Shown: one piece after another, positions 50,838-59,116 of the stretch
Layout: the number at the start of each line of letters is the position of its first letter
Position numbering within the stretch: the stretch's first letter is position 1
Assembly (NCBI GenBank): GCA_023458755.1
Contig: JAEWYE010000008.1
Span: 1-64,000, forward strand
Length of the DNA stretch: 64,000 nucleotides
Direction: 5' to 3'
Source: Bacillota bacterium
Lineage (GTDB): Bacteria; Bacillota; Clostridia; Oscillospirales; Acutalibacteraceae
The notes under the pieces: generated by a model
What the model saw: only the letters and a program-made list of their open reading frames with translations
What the model was told of the DNA's origin: nothing
The model's database searches: none
Made by a program: the position numbers and the translations under genes

Positions 50838-53638
50838 CCACACAGATGTTAAAAATAGATGAGGCTATTCTGGAAAGCAATAATATCATTTGTCGCCAGA
50901 TTAGCCGTCTGGGTGAATCTACAAGAGGCGAGGTTTCACAGGAAGTCTTAGAATCGCTAAGGCATTTTGTGGAGCATATCCTCCTTAAGGTTTATGCCGA
51001 GGGCGAGGATATAGAGGATACGCAGGAAAATGTTAAAGCGGCGGTCAAACGCGCAAAGAGTAACTCCAAATTGAGACATTTGTCACGGTTTCACCATTTT
51101 CTGCAAGTGTCTGTTTCTCATCGTGCTTTAAAAGAGCAAAATGCCGAACGGCTAATGCTGAAATATTATGAGTATCTGTTGCGGATTAGGAATTTCTTGC
51201 ACGATAGTTATTCTCTTGATGTGCTTGCTAACCTTGAGCAGTTCCCATTGGAAGCAGACGAAAGTCTGACAGAGTATTATAAAAAAATCGCAGAAAAGGT
51301 TAGTAAATACAATTCTCCGATACACGGCGAGTTCCGTTATGACCGCTTTTACGTGCAGAAAATCAAGCCGTTTTTTGTTGACGGTAAAATATATTATGAG
51401 GTAGCTTTTGTCCCCGCAAATGACAATGCGAGTAAAACTGATCGTATTATCGCTTTTACCGATATAGAGATAACGAGCTTTTATGCCGTAAAGTTTGCCA
51501 TAGCCAACAACAGTGTAGAAATCCTCGGCAAACATATGCCCATCCGCATTATTGTGGACTGGGAAGTAAACATTCGGCCTTGCGAACTAAAAAACTTCAC
51601 AGCAATTATTGAAAGGACGCCCAGAGAGTATGGCAAAGCTGAACAACGCGAACTTAGCCGATATCTAACTGAAACCGGGCTTAGCCTATCGGAAATCATT
51701 ATGTTTTCTGATGAGGCATTTGTGGCAGTTCGTGACCGTATTGTGCCTAAAACAGAAACCACACACTTCTTTGATTGCCTCGAAACTTGCAGGAATCTTA
51801 TAAAGCGGAAAGCAGACGGTGGCAATATACTGCGATATTTGCTTCACCATATGACAAACCGTGTTCTCAAAGCCCAGTTCCATATAACATATACGCAAAT
51901 GCAAGAAATTCGTGGTTGTCATCGTTTGAGCGGACTTTATCTTGATTATAAATGCATTCCGTTCGATGAAATGCCGTTTTGCTCGGGTTTGAAAAGCCAC
52001 GTTCCGAGCCTTTCAGATTTGTTCGAATGCCTTGATGCAACCGGTCGAGAACACGAGATTTTAGCGTGGATTATTAAAAACAATACAGAACAGCAAGGTA
52101 TGCTTTTTACTCCGCTCGAAATAAATGAAGACGGGAAATATAAACTCGGCAATTTTGACGATGTTGCTGCTCTTGTAAAAACGTATAATGAAAAACTTTA
52201 CGATTCGACAAAGCAGCAGCTTCGTAAAATGATAATTAAGTACGACCATGTTTTTATTGACAGCTACAAGGAGGATACGGTATCAATCATTAAGACGATT
52301 AAAGGTCTTACTCAAAGCGGTATTGACAACTACACTAATTTGGTAAGCTACTGGATGCAAACTACCAATCAAGTGAACAGCGAAGAGAAAAAGCAAGCCT
52401 TGCTCGGAATGTTTACCGACTCAAAAGTGGCTCTTGTTTATGGTTCGGCTGGAACAGGCAAGTCATACTTGATAAACCATATCTCGCATTTATTTGCTGA
52501 TAAATCAAGACTGTACTTAGCGCAAACAAACCCCGCAGTAAATAATATGAGGCGAAAAGTTACAGCTTCAGCGGATAGTACTTTTATGACAATATCGAAA
52601 TTTACGAACCCATATTACAAAGGAAAGACAGAGTTTGACATCCTTATAATCGACGAGTGTAGTACGGTAAACAATCATGATATGAGAACTATTCTCAGTC
52701 GAGCGAATTTCGAGTTACTTGTTTTAGTCGGTGACACATATCAGATAGAGGCTATTGAGTTTGGCAACTGGTTTGATGCTGTGCGTAGTTTTTTGCCGGA
52801 AGCCTCCGTATGCGAGCTAACGAAGCCTTACAGAAGTGATAGTCCCGCTTTATTAAGACTTTGGAGCGATGTCCGAAAAATGGAAGACGATATTTTTGAA
52901 CTCTTGCAAACATATAGCTACTCGGCAAATTTAGACGCAACGATTTTCACTCCCGCTGCTGAAAATGAGATAATCCTATGCCTTAACTACGGCGGTCTGT
53001 ATGGCATAAACAACATCAATCATTTTCTGCAAGAAAGCAATAATGGTAAGGAAATATGGCGGGGCGTTCAGCGTTATAAGGTGGGTGACCCAATTCTGTT
53101 TAATGACTCGGCGGATAAGTTTTTCACACGAATTGATGACCAAGTTCCTGTTATTCATAACAATATGAAAGGTCGCATTATTGATTTTGCAGTGCTAAAC
53201 GAGGGAAAAGCAAACGAAAGTATCCAATTTGATATCGAGATTGACAGGCCTCTTATTGAAATGGATGCAAAAAATATGGACTTCACGATTGTAAGGAACG
53301 TTGCCAACGGGAATTCTGTGATACGCTTTGCCATAAACAAAAACAAAAACACCGATGAAGACGATGACGGCGTTTCAAAAACACTCGTACCGTTCCAAAT
53401 TGCTTATGCAGTATCTATTCACAAGGCACAGGGCTTGGAGTACGACTCTGTCAAAGTTATCATAACCGATGAGATTGACGAATTGATAACTCACAGCATT
53501 TTTTACACCGCAATCACCCGTGCAAGAAAATCGCTGAAAATATACTGGACGCAATCCGTCGAAAAGAAAGTGCTTGAACGAATAGAACCGAAGGACAATA
53601 AAAAAGATGTGGCACTGCTAAGGTTAGAAATAGTTTGA
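50834..53638 (+). CDS. RecD-like SF1 helicase with large unknown N-terminus (934 aa)
   Basis: Superfamily 1 ATPase: LVYGSAGTGKSYLINH (Walker A, about residues 533-548), FDILIIDECSTVNNHD (Walker B, about 605), GDTYQIEAIEFGNW (motif III) and a C-terminal UvrD_C_2-like region AVSIHKAQGLEYDSVKV then FYTAITRARKSLKIYW (motifs V, VI). The first 480 residues, with a helical front part and a beta-rich middle, match no family I recognise. It ends the defence operon. Its codon use looks poorer in G+C than hsd/mcr genes, suggesting a separate origin. Confidence 0.88.
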   Translation: MTTQMLKIDEAILESNNIICRQISRLGESTRGEVSQEVLESLRHFVEHILLKVYAEGEDIEDTQENVKAAVKRAKSNSKLRHLSRFHHFLQVSVSHRALKEQNAERLMLKYYEYLLRIRNFLHDSYSLDVLANLEQFPLEADESLTEYYKKIAEKVSKYNSPIHGEFRYDRFYVQKIKPFFVDGKIYYEVAFVPANDNASKTDRIIAFTDIEITSFYAVKFAIANNSVEILGKHMPIRIIVDWEVNIRPCELKNFTAIIERTPREYGKAEQRELSRYLTETGLSLSEIIMFSDEAFVAVRDRIVPKTETTHFFDCLETCRNLIKRKADGGNILRYLLHHMTNRVLKAQFHITYTQMQEIRGCHRLSGLYLDYKCIPFDEMPFCSGLKSHVPSLSDLFECLDATGREHEILAWIIKNNTEQQGMLFTPLEINEDGKYKLGNFDDVAALVKTYNEKLYDSTKQQLRKMIIKYDHVFIDSYKEDTVSIIKTIKGLTQSGIDNYTNLVSYWMQTTNQVNSEEKKQALLGMFTDSKVALVYGSAGTGKSYLINHISHLFADKSRLYLAQTNPAVNNMRRKVTASADSTFMTISKFTNPYYKGKTEFDILIIDECSTVNNHDMRTILSRANFELLVLVGDTYQIEAIEFGNWFDAVRSFLPEASVCELTKPYRSDSPALLRLWSDVRKMEDDIFELLQTYSYSANLDATIFTPAAENEIILCLNYGGLYGINNINHFLQESNNGKEIWRGVQRYKVGDPILFNDSADKFFTRIDDQVPVIHNNMKGRIIDFAVLNEGKANESIQFDIEIDRPLIEMDAKNMDFTIVRNVANGNSVIRFAINKNKNTDEDDDGVSKTLVPFQIAYAVSIHKAQGLEYDSVKVIITDEIDELITHSIFYTAITRARKSLKIYWTQSVEKKVLERIEPKDNKKDVALLRLEIV

Positions 53639-53670
53639 CCACACGCTAAGAAATTGTCGCCTTCTATGCA

Positions 53671-53778
53671 TTGACTTGTTTCCACGAACGCACCAAACTA
53701 ATAATTCGCTGTCGACCTGTTCCCACGAACGGAAATTACCCATATAAACCATGCTCGACCAATTCCCTTGTACGGAAA
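53671..53778. repeat. Three degenerate ~42-bp repeats downstream of the defence operon
   Basis: TTGACTTGTTTCCACGAACG (53671-53690), TCGACCTGTTCCCACGAACG (53712-53731) and a third, more diverged TCGACCAATTCCCTTGTACG (53755-53774) recur with spacing of 41 and 43 bases. They fill the space between the helicase stop and the next chromosomal gene. Could be a terminal repeat of the mobile element, a binding-site array or decayed sequence. Confidence 0.5.
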
Positions 53779-53873
53779 AACAGAAAATTACATACCCGAC
53801 ATCAATCTGATGCTATCGTTCCATACAGAATGTATCTGTCTGCTTGAACATTCAGTCCAGGAGAAGATATAAC

Positions 53874-54167
53874 ATGAATCAGTTCTTTAAACAGGTATAC
53901 GACATTGTAGAGCAGATACCTTATGGAATGGTGGTTTCATACGGTCAGATTGCGCACATGCTGGGGCAGCCCCATGCGGCGCGAGAGGTTGGTTGGGCCA
54001 TGCGGTGCTGTCCTGATGGTTTGCCTTGGCAAAGGGTGGTCATGAAGGATGGTACGATTGCGGACGGTATTTATGCGGATATGCGCAGAGCTATTCTTGA
54101 AACCGAAGGGGTACTATTTTTGCCTGACGGACGTGTCGATATGAATTTATGCCGTTGGCTCGGTTAA
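53874..54167 (+). CDS. Alkyltransferase-like (ATL) protein (97 aa)
   Basis: MGMT-family DNA-binding protein. The conserved helix-turn-helix and Asn hinge region IPYGMVVSYGQIAHMLG is present, but the active-site PCHRV motif reads PWQRV: Trp replaces the alkyl-acceptor Cys. That is the hallmark of ATL proteins, which bind O6-alkylguanine and flag it for nucleotide excision repair rather than repairing it directly. ATG at 53874 follows AGGAGAAG; an earlier in-frame ATG at 53844 has no ribosome site. Confidence 0.9.
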   Translation: MNQFFKQVYDIVEQIPYGMVVSYGQIAHMLGQPHAAREVGWAMRCCPDGLPWQRVVMKDGTIADGIYADMRRAILETEGVLFLPDGRVDMNLCRWLG

Positions 54168-54210
54168 ACGTAGAATGATACCATATTTATGAAACGGAGA
54201 AGGACATTTT

Positions 54211-54753
54211 ATGATTGATGAAATATTGCAATATAATCGAGATTTCGTGAAAAATAAGGAATATGAAAAATATATTACCAGCAAATATCCAGATAAAAAA
54301 ATCGCGATCGTCTCCTGCATGGATACAAGATTAACCGAGCTATTGACAGCAGCTCTGGGACTTAAAAACGGTGATGCGAAAATCATCAAAATTGCAGGCG
54401 GTAGTATTACACATCCATTTGGAAGTGTAATGCGCAGTCTTCTAATTGGAATTTATGAATTAGATGTTCAGGAAGTTCTGGTAATTGGTCACACAGACTG
54501 TGGGGCCAGTCATACCGATAGCAAGGAAATCGCAGAAAAAATGAAAGCACATGGAATCACGCAGAAGAGCATTGATATGTTAAAGTACTGCGGAATTGAC
54601 TTTGATTCATGGCTGAGCGGTTTTGGTGATTTAGATGTTTCAATAAAGAAATCGGTAGAACTGATACGGAAGCATCCTTTGGTTCCGGAGAATGTAATGG
54701 TGTATGGGTTAGTTATAAATTCCGTAACGGGAGAATTAAGACAGGTGACTTGA
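54211..54753 (+). CDS. Beta-class carbonic anhydrase (180 aa)
   Basis: Zinc enzyme interconverting CO2 and bicarbonate. The metal ligands and Asp-Arg dyad are seen: SCMDTRL (Cys36, Asp38, Arg40) and GHTDCGAS (His94, Cys97). The short length and the gap-free GLKNGDAKIIKIAGG region fit the clade D small beta-CAs. ATG follows CGGAGAAGGACATTTT. The enzyme is cytoplasmic. It lies 43 bases after the ATL gene. Confidence 0.95.
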   Translation: MIDEILQYNRDFVKNKEYEKYITSKYPDKKIAIVSCMDTRLTELLTAALGLKNGDAKIIKIAGGSITHPFGSVMRSLLIGIYELDVQEVLVIGHTDCGASHTDSKEIAEKMKAHGITQKSIDMLKYCGIDFDSWLSGFGDLDVSIKKSVELIRKHPLVPENVMVYGLVINSVTGELRQVT

Positions 54754-54821
54754 TCGGAAATAACGATCTCCAGTCATTGGTATCATACGATTACTTAGTC
54801 GTTCGTAAAAGTGAGGAAAAT

Positions 54822-54941
54822 ATGATTGAAAAATCAGTTTGCAAACTTGAAAGAAATGATGAAATTCCAAATATAGAATTAGCAGAATTTCTTTGCGAAA
54901 AAATGATGCAAGAGAATCTACTCCAAGGAGAACTTGAATGA
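54822..54941 (+). CDS. Very small ORF before phzF-like gene (39 aa)
   Basis: Short frame (MIEKSVCKLERNDEI, then LAEFLCEKMMQENLLQ) ending in an ATGA overlap with the PhzF-family gene. The ATG at 54822 has AGGA upstream; a longer TTG-started version from 54750 overlaps the carbonic anhydrase stop. It may be a real leader gene or a remnant; no family recognised. Confidence 0.4.
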   Translation: MIEKSVCKLERNDEIPNIELAEFLCEKMMQENLLQGELE

Positions 54942-55785
54942 TTTACTATCATGCGGATGTATTTAGCTCGAAGAGTTTATCGGGAAATGGATTAACCGTC
55001 GTTTTTCATGATGAAGATTTGAACTCGCAGTGTATGCAGGCAATTGCACAGGAATTCAAGCAGTTTGAGACTGTTTTTCTCAAACAGACCGGAGAAAAGC
55101 GTTTTCGTGCCAGAATCTTTACAGTTGAGGAAGAATTGGATTTCGCTGGTCATCCAATTCTGGGTGCCATGGCAGCAATCCATGAAAAACTGTATATGGA
55201 AGAAAAGAGCATTACCGCATTATTTGAGTTAAATAATAAAACACTGCAAGCAGAATCAATAAAAAAAGACGGCTGTTTTCAAACCACGATGAATCAGGGG
55301 ATTCCGGTATTCTTGGAATCTGTTGAGGGCGAATGGAAGAACACATTCTTGCAGGCGTTGAACCTTACGCCCGAAAATCTTTATCCTACCCTACCAATGG
55401 AGGTCGTTTCAACCGGATTGCCATATTTGATTGTTCCTCTTGTTTCAGGGCTGGAACAGGCAAAGATTCGTGTTAAAAACTTTGAGGAACAGTTAAGCAA
55501 GGTTCAAGCGAAGTTTGTTTATGTATTTGATGTAAACAGAATGGAAGGCCGTACTTGGGACAATTTCGGAGCTGTGGAAGATGTGGCAACCGGCAGCGCC
55601 GCCGGCCGACCGGAGCGTATCTCTATAAATGGAATATCTGCAAAGCACCGCAAGATATCATCATTCATCAAGGCGGCTTCGTGGGAAGACCAAGCAGGAT
55701 AAAAGTTTTTATAGATTTATCTGCTGGAGAGATTAAAGTTGCCGGAGATGTTAAGATACTTGCAAAAGGGGTACTTTACATATAA
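54938..55785 (+). pseudogene. PhzF-family isomerase gene broken by an apparent 1-base deletion
   Basis: PhzF/diaminopimelate-epimerase-fold protein. Good family sequence runs in one frame to DVATGSAAG, where the expected continuation is P-T-G-A-Y-L. Here the frame changes after GGC at about 55605: the other frame continues with TGAYLYKWNICKAPQD and IHQGGFVGRPSRIKVF to 55785. A missing C in GGCC(C)GACC at 55606-55607 would restore a gene of about 282 codons. Either a pseudogene or an assembly or sequencing error. As read, the protein stops at 55702 with a wrong C-terminus. Confidence 0.88.
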
Positions 55786-55831
55786 AGGTGGGATGTCGGT
55801 TTATTAAAGAGTGTAGAAGGAGATTATTTAT

Positions 55832-56110
55832 ATGAACAGTAAAGTTTATGAATTTAAAGCGGAAATCAAAAAAGTGCCGGATATTGACGGAGCATATATC
55901 GAAATCCCTTTTGACGTAAAAGCGGAATTTGGAAAAGGAAGAGTCCCAGTCAACGCCACTTTTGACGGAGAACCGTATCAGGGCAGCCTTGTGAAAATGA
56001 AAACACCCTGTCATATTATAGGAATTCGAAAAGAGATAAGAGAGAAAATCGGCAAACAGCCCGGAGATATCATTAGGGTAACCATTCAAGAGAGGGAGTC
56101 CGGAAAATAG
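55832..56110 (+). CDS. DUF1905 family protein (92 aa)
   Basis: Small beta-barrel protein of the DUF1905 family: YEFKAEIKKVPDIDGAYIEIPFDVKAEFGKGRV at the start (given here only in outline), with PVNATFDGEPYQGSL and GIRKEIREKIGKQPGDII. It is a single-domain version of a family often fused to YdeI/OmpD-like regions. It has a good ribosome site (AAGGAGATTATTTAT) and lies 46 bases after the phzF-like remnant. Function unknown. Confidence 0.88.
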   Translation: MNSKVYEFKAEIKKVPDIDGAYIEIPFDVKAEFGKGRVPVNATFDGEPYQGSLVKMKTPCHIIGIRKEIREKIGKQPGDIIRVTIQERESGK

Positions 56111-56249
56111 TGATGGGAATCCCGAACCGAAATGATTATGTGTATAACCAAAGCACAGTGGCTGGCATATCAGGAGAATGCATAGTGATTCTTTGCGTAA
56201 AAGATAAATAGAATTATGTATTCAACCTTTTCATACTTCAATTCAGATA

Positions 56250-56279
56250 TTGCGAACGTATGAACGAATATGGTATGAT
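56250..56279 (+). promoter_or_regulatory. Promoter for the MATE transporter
   Basis: TTGCGA (56250-56255) and TATGAT (56274-56279), spacing 18, about 57 bases before the ATG at 56337. The surrounding region 56111-56336 otherwise shows no gene. Confidence 0.55.
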
Positions 56280-56336
56280 ACCAGTATGTTAAAGAAGCAT
56301 GAATGAAGTACAAACGTAGTAGTGAATGGAGATTTT

Positions 56337-57692
56337 ATGACAATTCGTCCCAATGACACAAAAGCTTTTTACAAAATGGCATTTTCCCTTATCATGCCAA
56401 TGGCAATTCAAAACTTAATCAACACCGGCATTTCCTCAATCGACGTCCTGATGCTCGGCAGAGTAAGCGAAACGGTGCTTTCCGCCGCGTCACTCGCCAG
56501 TCAGGTACAGTTTATCATGTCGCTGATATTCTTTGGATTAACATCCGGCGCCGCCGTTTTAACCGCCCAGTATTGGGGCAAGCAGGATAAAGAAAGCATT
56601 ATTAAAATTATGGGAATCTGTATGCGGTTCTCATTGTCTGTGGCGGTGTTTTTCACACTGGTTGTGCTTGTTTTTCCTGCCCAGATCATGGGTATCTTTA
56701 CAAATGAGCAGCCGGTTATCGACCAGGGAGTAAAATATCTCAGAATTATATCGCTTTCCTACATATTCATGTCCATTACCATGATTTATCTCAATATCAT
56801 GCGAAGTGTAGAGCGCGTGGTGGTATCCACCGTTGTTTATCTTATTTCGCTGGTGTCCAATGTGATTATCGCGTCGCTTTTGATTTTCGGGATGTTCGGT
56901 GCACCTAAACTCGGCATTGAAGGCTCCGCGATTGCCACTCTCGCTTCAAGAGGAATTGAACTGATTGTCGTTATCATCTATGCCGCAAAGTTCAATCATG
57001 TTTTGCGTTTCAAGCCGTCTTCTTTATTTTTACGAGACAAAAATCTGTTTCACGACTTTCTGTATTATTCCATACCGGTTACGCTTAATGAACTCATGTG
57101 GGGCAGCGGTGTTGCGCTGAATTCCGTTGTCATCGGGCACTTGGGCAGTTCGGTCGTATCGGCAAATTCCGTTACACAAATAGCAAGGCAGCTTGCAATG
57201 GTAATCGCTTTTGGCCTTGCCAACGCAACCGCAATCTGTATCGGAAAAGCGATTGGGGAAAACAATTTAGATACCGCGAAAATCTACGGCAACCGTTTTT
57301 TAAAGCTGAGTATTCTGACCGGCATATTCGGCGCAGTCATGATCCTGATTGCAAGGCCAATCGCAATGTCCGCTTTGAGCCTTACCCCCGTTACACGGGA
57401 GCATCTGTCCGTTATGATGTATGTTATGTCGTATTTCTGCATCGCGCAGTCCATTAATACCACTCTTGTCGTCGGCGTTTTCCGCGGCGGCGGCGATACC
57501 AGATTCGGGTTGGTTCTGGACACAACCACCATGTGGTGCGGTTCCATTTTGTTCGGCGCAATCGCGGCATTCCTCTTTAAATGGAGCGTACCGGTTGTCT
57601 ATATGATATTGATGAGCGATGAAATTATTAAAATTCCATTTACGCTGTTGCGATTCAAAAGCAAAAAATGGCTGAACAATGTAACCAGATAA
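56337..57692 (+). CDS. MATE family efflux transporter (451 aa)
   Basis: Inner-membrane cation-coupled drug or metabolite exporter. Twelve hydrophobic segments can be counted. Family patterns are present: MPMAIQNLINTGISSIDVLMLG near TM1, SGAAVLTAQYWGKQD between TM2 and TM3, and a second-half repeat (VTLNELMWGSGVALNSVVIG, ANATAICIGKAIGENN). The length is normal. ATG at 56337 follows TGGAGATTTT. The next gene is 127 bases downstream. Confidence 0.95.
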   Translation: MTIRPNDTKAFYKMAFSLIMPMAIQNLINTGISSIDVLMLGRVSETVLSAASLASQVQFIMSLIFFGLTSGAAVLTAQYWGKQDKESIIKIMGICMRFSLSVAVFFTLVVLVFPAQIMGIFTNEQPVIDQGVKYLRIISLSYIFMSITMIYLNIMRSVERVVVSTVVYLISLVSNVIIASLLIFGMFGAPKLGIEGSAIATLASRGIELIVVIIYAAKFNHVLRFKPSSLFLRDKNLFHDFLYYSIPVTLNELMWGSGVALNSVVIGHLGSSVVSANSVTQIARQLAMVIAFGLANATAICIGKAIGENNLDTAKIYGNRFLKLSILTGIFGAVMILIARPIAMSALSLTPVTREHLSVMMYVMSYFCIAQSINTTLVVGVFRGGGDTRFGLVLDTTTMWCGSILFGAIAAFLFKWSVPVVYMILMSDEIIKIPFTLLRFKSKKWLNNVTR

Positions 57693-57819
57693 AAATTAAA
57701 AAATTCCCAAACATATCTCCATAAATAACCTGTTGTATTAGGTTCCCGATTGGTTAAGATAATTTAGAAAGTCAATCGACTTTTAAATAAACAGGATTAT
57801 ATAGAAGGAGATATAAATT

Positions 57820-58056
57820 ATGAATACTGATGATAAAGATTTGCAGGACGCAAAGAAAGCAAACCAAAAATCAAAAAGCTCCACAAGCTCTTCCGGTTCG
57901 AGTTCTTATGAGCAGGACCTTCAGGAAGCAAGACAGTTAAATTCAAAATCTGCCAGTGCCAGCGTCGGCTCCGGTTCCTCCGGTTTCAGCAGCACAAACA
58001 GTTTGGAAGAAACAAAACAGTTGAATTCAAAATCGCGTCAGAACAAAGGTCAGTAA
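57820..58056 (+). CDS. Gamma-type small acid-soluble spore protein-like (78 aa)
   Basis: Low-complexity Ser/Lys/Gln-rich protein with three similar repeats: DLQDAKKANQKSK, DLQEARQLNSKSA and SLEETKQLNSKSR, separated by Ser-rich linkers. This layout resembles gamma-type SASPs, which serve as amino acid reserves in spores. Their sequence repeats normally have 'Q-x-x-x-x-N-x-x-S' features like these. RBS GAAGGAGATATAAATT. A strong terminator follows. Identification is by composition and repeats, so moderate certainty. Confidence 0.72.
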   Translation: MNTDDKDLQDAKKANQKSKSSTSSSGSSSYEQDLQEARQLNSKSASASVGSGSSGFSSTNSLEETKQLNSKSRQNKGQ

Positions 58057-58078
58057 TCTTTTTTAATTGTTTTTCTAT

Positions 58079-58130
58079 AAAGTCACGTATGGCATCTTTT
58101 GACCGCCATATGTGGCTTTATTTATTGTTC
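58079..58130 (+). terminator. Terminator after the spore protein gene
   Basis: AAAGTCACGTATGGC (58079-58093) pairs with GCCATATGTGGCTTT (58105-58119), followed by ATTTATTGTT. Lies 23 bases after the stop codon. Confidence 0.75.
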
Positions 58131-58174
58131 TCCATCTTTTCAATCATCTTGTATGCTAATTATTAAATAGCCTC

Positions 58175-58221
58175 TTGACATACTAACACTTGTTAGCTAT
58201 AATCTTACTAACAAGTGTTAG
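58175..58221 (+). promoter_or_regulatory. Consensus promoter overlapped by two TetR-type operators
   Basis: TTGACA (58175-58180) and TATAAT (58198-58203) with an ideal 17-base spacer. CTAACACTTGTTAG (58183-58196) fills the spacer; its reverse complement CTAACAAGTGTTAG (58208-58221) lies just after the -10. Both are 14-base palindrome-like sites. The operon encodes a TetR regulator as third gene, so autorepression is likely. Confidence 0.85.
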
Positions 58222-58235
58222 TGAGGAGAGTCTTT

Positions 58236-58388
58236 ATGAATTTATATTTTGGCAGCGTTCTTTCTTCTATCTCAGCCCTGCTTATAATCAGCATCTTTAT
58301 TTACATAGGCGTAACGGTTGCAAAGCAAAAGGAAATAAGATTTTGGGGCAGAAAGATAGCGATTGAGCTATCAAGAGTGCTTGCATAA
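58236..58388 (+). CDS. Small single-span membrane protein in TetR operon (50 aa)
   Basis: Short frame, starting MNLYFGSVLSS, then a hydrophobic span SALLIISIFIYIGVTVA (about residues 11-28), and a basic C-terminus (KQKEIRFWGRKIAIELSRVL). The ATG follows GAGGAGAGTCTTT and is the first gene after the operators. The stop is 12 bases before the flavoprotein start. Function unknown; a membrane partner of the downstream oxidoreductase is possible. Confidence 0.7.
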   Translation: MNLYFGSVLSSISALLIISIFIYIGVTVAKQKEIRFWGRKIAIELSRVLA

Positions 58389-58400
58389 GGAGTGAAAGCA

Positions 58401-59102
58401 ATGGAAATTACCGTTCTGCACGGTCAGGCTCATAAAGGCAGTACCTATCATATTACTGCAATGGTGATCGAAAAACTCACGGGCGGAACTGCTACGGTTC
58501 ATGAATATTTTATGCCAAAAGATACTCCGGATTTCTGTGTCGGCTGCTATCAGTGTATCCAAAAAGGGGAAGAGTTTTGCCCGCAGGCGGACAAGGTACA
58601 AAAAATAGTGTCGTCCATGCTTCGTTCGGATATCATTATCGTAGATTCGCCCGCATACTGCATGGAAATGACGGGGCAGCTTAAAACACTGTTTGACCAC
58701 CTTGCCTATATGTGGATGCCGCACCGCCCAAGAAAAGAAATGTTTTCAAAAATCGGTATTGTCATCTCGACTACCGCCGGCGCTGGCGCAGGCAGAGTCA
58801 CGAAGTCCATTGCAAAACAGTTGTTTTACTGGGGTGTACCGAAAGTTTACCGTATGCCCTTTTCCGTGAATGCTTCCTGCTGGGCTGAAGTGCCTGAGAA
58901 AATCAAGAAGAAAATCGTTCAAAAAACAGAGGTCATATCCCGCAGGGCGAAAAATCAAACCGGAAACGTCAAACCGAACAGTAAAACGAAGCTCTTTTTT
59001 ACTATGATGCGGAATATGCAAAAAATCAACGATTGGTGTAAACCAGAACACGAATATTGGCAAGAAAACAACTGGCTCGAAAAAGCCAGACCGTGGAAGT
59101 AA
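58401..59102 (+). CDS. Flavodoxin-fold NAD(P)H-dependent FMN reductase/iron-sulfur flavoprotein-like (233 aa)
   Basis: Flavodoxin-like domain with the FMN phosphate loop in VLHGQAHKGSTYHITAMV and a CVGCYQCIQKGEEFCP motif (four Cys in a short stretch), as in iron-sulfur flavoprotein relatives, followed by DIIIVDSPAYCMEMTGQLKTL and GIVISTTAGAGAG. The C-terminal helical tail is charged and hydrophobic. ATG 58401 follows AAGGAGTGAAAGCA. Part of the TetR-regulated operon; probably a stress or xenobiotic reductase. Confidence 0.87.
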   Translation: MEITVLHGQAHKGSTYHITAMVIEKLTGGTATVHEYFMPKDTPDFCVGCYQCIQKGEEFCPQADKVQKIVSSMLRSDIIIVDSPAYCMEMTGQLKTLFDHLAYMWMPHRPRKEMFSKIGIVISTTAGAGAGRVTKSIAKQLFYWGVPKVYRMPFSVNASCWAEVPEKIKKKIVQKTEVISRRAKNQTGNVKPNSKTKLFFTMMRNMQKINDWCKPEHEYWQENNWLEKARPWK

Positions 59103-59116
59103 GGGTGGCTGTATAA

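Noticed and set aside
51182..51202. Arg-x5-His (RIRNFLH, residues 117-123) in the helicase N-terminus considered as a HEPN RNase motif
   Set aside because: A single short match in a helical region; no other HEPN features could be recognised, so not called.
53671..53778. Repeats considered as a CRISPR array
   Set aside because: Only three imperfect units, strong divergence in the third, and no cas genes nearby.
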